DNA of 21,441 bases from an uncultured Candidatus Saccharibacteria bacterium. Its GTDB lineage: Bacteria; Patescibacteria; Saccharimonadia; Saccharimonadales; CAMLKC01. The notes below the pieces were generated by a model that searched no databases, had not been told where the DNA came from, and saw nothing but the letters and a program-made list of their open reading frames with translations. Positions 19,616 to 21,441 of the stretch are shown here, in pieces. Positions within the stretch are counted from its first letter, which is position 1; each line of letters starts with the position of its first letter. Both the position numbers and the translations under genes were made by a program. Where the stretch lies: contig CAMLDM010000011.1 of NCBI GenBank assembly GCA_946479025.1, forward strand, positions 1-21,441. Direction: 5' to 3'.

Positions 19616-21352
19616 ATGGGATTACATATCCAGCGAGGATCGTCAAGAAAAGCTCAGCTAATAACAACTTTATTCGCAGCTTTCGCGTTGATTGCGCAAC
19701 CTACGGCGGCTACGTTGCGGAGCATTACCGTGAGTGCGCTCAGTATGGCGCCCGACACCTCTAATATTAAATTCAAGAATTCGCCAAAATATGTTCGTGC
19801 AAATACCTCAGGTGATGTTGGCGCACAACTTGTCACCTACAGTACTACAACAGATGTTAATTTCTATCTTGATGGTGATGAGAGTACTCCGATTGCGGGA
19901 GTAAATCATGGCTTGTCAGGGGCGGGCTATAACGAGTGGCGTCTCACTGCCCCTATTGCGGCGGGTGAACACAGCATTACGGCTCAGGTAAAGATTGATG
20001 GAACCTGGTACGACGCATCAGGAGCGGCAGTTGTCTATTCGTTGGATACGCCTTGGGCTAATTACATATTGCCAAGCAGTCAAAATCACTACTTCCGACC
20101 GACAGATAATCCATTGCGCCTGAAGGTTGATGATGAGTTCGAGCAGTTTAACCGGGCTACCTTCAACCTCTATCATTATGATGTTGCAACGAATAAATTT
20201 GGCGATTATATCGGTGGTTTTACTATTAAGCGCGCAGAATGTGGCGGCGCGGCTGGACAGTATCTTTTGTGCGATATCGATAATGCAACGGATTGGAGTA
20301 GTTTAAGTAGCGGTTCATACGCGGTCAAGTTAACAACGTACACGGAGGCGAATAACGGCATTCGAACCTCCATGGACGAGGACTGGTCGCCTCCCTTTAC
20401 GATTGATGATACGGCTCCTACTGTAACGAGTTTTAAAAACGAAAGTGGCACAACGGTTGGTGGAAAAACACTGCAAGTGGCAGCAATGGCAACTGACGAA
20501 AATGAGGTCGATAGCGTTAATTTCTACCTTACGAGACCGCGAGACGACGGAATATGCACGGGCAATGGGGAAAAGCTCGCCGAATTTCGTGCCGCTTCAC
20601 CGGATACGGATTCGCAATACCGAACCTCGCTTGATATAGCCAGCCTTGCTAGCGGTGTGTATTGCGCCATATCCATAGCGCGGGATAGCGCAATGAATAA
20701 TAGTAGTATTGCTAAATTAGCGTTTACCATTGATCACACTCCGCCGGCCGTTACCATACAATCTACTGGTTCGGCTAGTCCTATGGCTAGTACTGACCCG
20801 ATTACCTTGACAGGGGAGGTGGATGGAGATTTCAGCTCATTCACGCTAATGCAAGACGGTGTCATAGTTCCGGCTACGGTAGACACTGCTAGCGGGAAGT
20901 GGTCGTACACAGTTCCGAAAGATCAGGTTGTAGCGGGGACATATCATTTCTCCGCCAGTGCAGAAGATGCCTATGAAAATATAAGTACTGTAGCAACGCT
21001 TGATGTGACGGCAGCACCTTACGTGCCGAGTAAGCCAAGCGCCCTTCCGACAAATCCGGTCGCGCCGCTTACGCCCGTCGTTATCGCGTCGGGTCCGTTC
21101 GCTAGTACAGGGGTCACGCGGCCATTTACCGCACCGAAGCCTCAGGCAACTACGGATAGCGCGGTACTTGGTACGCAGGATACCAAAAACGCAAAGGCAC
21201 AGCAAAGCGATCTGCCTGCCGTTGCCGCAACTGAAAGCGGCTGGAAGTTCTTCGGCATCGCATGGTACTGGTGGACGGTTGCGCTGATAGTGGGCGGCGG
21301 AGCCTGGTGGACTGCCATGAGCTTGCGCCACCGCAGAGAACAGATCGCATAA
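19616..21352 (+). CDS. Secreted, C-terminally anchored surface protein with beta-sandwich domains
   Basis: A 578-residue exported protein. Residues 1-32 form a Sec signal peptide: basic RGSSRK, hydrophobic LITTLFAAFALIA and a TAA cleavage site. The body is rich in beta strand with Ig-like repeats. Two are marked by TIDDTAPTVTSF and TIDHTPPAVTIQ linkers (about 262 and 373), as in bacterial Ig-like and adhesin modules. A Pro/Ala/Thr linker follows, then AVLGTQD, and a C-terminal membrane helix WKFFGIAWYWW to AWWTAMSL (about 543-568) with a basic tail RHRREQIA. Four cysteines fall in two neighbouring pairs, in AECGGAAGQYLLC and in ICTGN with GVYCA. The start ATG (19616) was chosen because it follows GGGGGTG at 6 nt and begins the signal peptide. 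Attachment to a host cell is plausible but unproven. Confidence 0.88.
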   Translation: MGLHIQRGSSRKAQLITTLFAAFALIAQPTAATLRSITVSALSMAPDTSNIKFKNSPKYVRANTSGDVGAQLVTYSTTTDVNFYLDGDESTPIAGVNHGLSGAGYNEWRLTAPIAAGEHSITAQVKIDGTWYDASGAAVVYSLDTPWANYILPSSQNHYFRPTDNPLRLKVDDEFEQFNRATFNLYHYDVATNKFGDYIGGFTIKRAECGGAAGQYLLCDIDNATDWSSLSSGSYAVKLTTYTEANNGIRTSMDEDWSPPFTIDDTAPTVTSFKNESGTTVGGKTLQVAAMATDENEVDSVNFYLTRPRDDGICTGNGEKLAEFRAASPDTDSQYRTSLDIASLASGVYCAISIARDSAMNNSSIAKLAFTIDHTPPAVTIQSTGSASPMASTDPITLTGEVDGDFSSFTLMQDGVIVPATVDTASGKWSYTVPKDQVVAGTYHFSASAEDAYENISTVATLDVTAAPYVPSKPSALPTNPVAPLTPVVIASGPFASTGVTRPFTAPKPQATTDSAVLGTQDTKNAKAQQSDLPAVAATESGWKFFGIAWYWWTVALIVGGGAWWTAMSLRHRREQIA

Positions 21353-21370
21353 GCGGTTCTATCGCTTTTT
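21351..21370 (+). terminator. Short intrinsic terminator after the surface protein gene
   Basis: AAGCG (21351-21355), loop GTTCTAT, CGCTT (21363-21367) and TTT. The stem overlaps the TAA stop. It has only 5 bp and a short T-run, so it is a weak terminator at best. Confidence 0.45.
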
Positions 21371-21384
21371 GCGCGGTAATTATT

Positions 21385-21390
21385 TATACT
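21385..21390 (+). promoter_or_regulatory. -10 box before the last gene
   Basis: TATACT ends 10 nt before a GTG at 21401. No clear -35 is visible. Spacing would give a leader of only about 3-4 nt. Confidence 0.4.
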
Positions 21391-21400
21391 GTAAGTACGC

Positions 21401-21441
21401 GTGAAACGAAAACAAAAAAACACCAGGCTGCAAAAGCTAAA
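21401..21441 (+). CDS. Start of a gene cut by the window end
   Basis: GTG at 21401 opens a frame that reads MKRKQKNTRLQKL to the window end with no stop. Its strongly basic start resembles a signal-peptide n-region or a nucleic-acid-binding tail. The -10 box 10 nt upstream supports the start. Too little is present to name it. Confidence 0.4.
   Translation, partial: MKRKQKNTRLQKL

Noticed and set aside
1..21441. Alternative genetic code (TGA as an amino acid)
   Set aside because: TGA ends fmt and the acetyltransferase gene at the expected family lengths, and no conserved gene reads through TGA.

Overview
This 21.4 kb window looks like chromosome from a streamlined bacterium of the Candidate Phyla Radiation, most likely Saccharibacteria (TM7). 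The reasons are a DUF5663-like protein, an ArsR-type winged-helix gene fused end to start with recJ, a eukaryote-like (type 2) isoleucyl-tRNA synthetase, compact gene packing, and surface proteins with one C-terminal membrane anchor. The assignment is inferred from gene content, not from a marker tree. TGA is used as a stop (for example in fmt and the acetyltransferase gene), so the recoded CPR groups (Gracilibacteria, SR1) do not fit. I see no tRNA, rRNA, CRISPR array, insertion sequence or prophage.

Layout. 1-2138: two plus-strand genes, a large two-membrane-segment protein of unknown function and a DUF5663-like protein. 2126-5555: a minus-strand block of priA, def and fmt (replication restart, then the two enzymes that remove and add the N-formyl group of initiator Met). 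5585-8309: a phosphoribosyltransferase, then winged-helix gene and recJ. 8364-10347: rpsU, yqeY, adk and map, a translation and nucleotide group. 10420-14798: ftsA, then ftsZ, an NrdR-like gene, a thioredoxin-fold gene, a VKOR gene and a DoxX gene, joining cell division to dNTP control and disulfide chemistry. 14799-15100: a non-coding stretch with a hairpin, a promoter and a roughly 200-nt leader with a T-box antiterminator. 15101-18828: acetyltransferase, cupin and ileS, coupled by overlap or abutment. 18908-19544: a small acidic protein and a zincin-type metalloprotease. 19616-21352: a secreted, membrane-anchored beta-sandwich surface protein. 21401-end: the start of another gene.

The most interesting points are: (1) a candidate T-box riboswitch before an operon containing ileS, with an unusual arrangement of competing stems; (2) an NrdR homologue with no cysteines at all, so its zinc ribbon cannot bind zinc although its ATP-cone and arginine patch remain; (3) repeated promoters whose -10 box lies only 7-10 nt before the start codon (rpsU, def, priA, ftsA and others), suggesting widespread leaderless mRNAs; (4) one AGTATACT palindrome that can supply the -10 box for two divergent genes; (5) a redox cluster of a CXXC-less thioredoxin fold, VKOR and DoxX; and (6) an IleRS whose HIGH motif ends in Thr.
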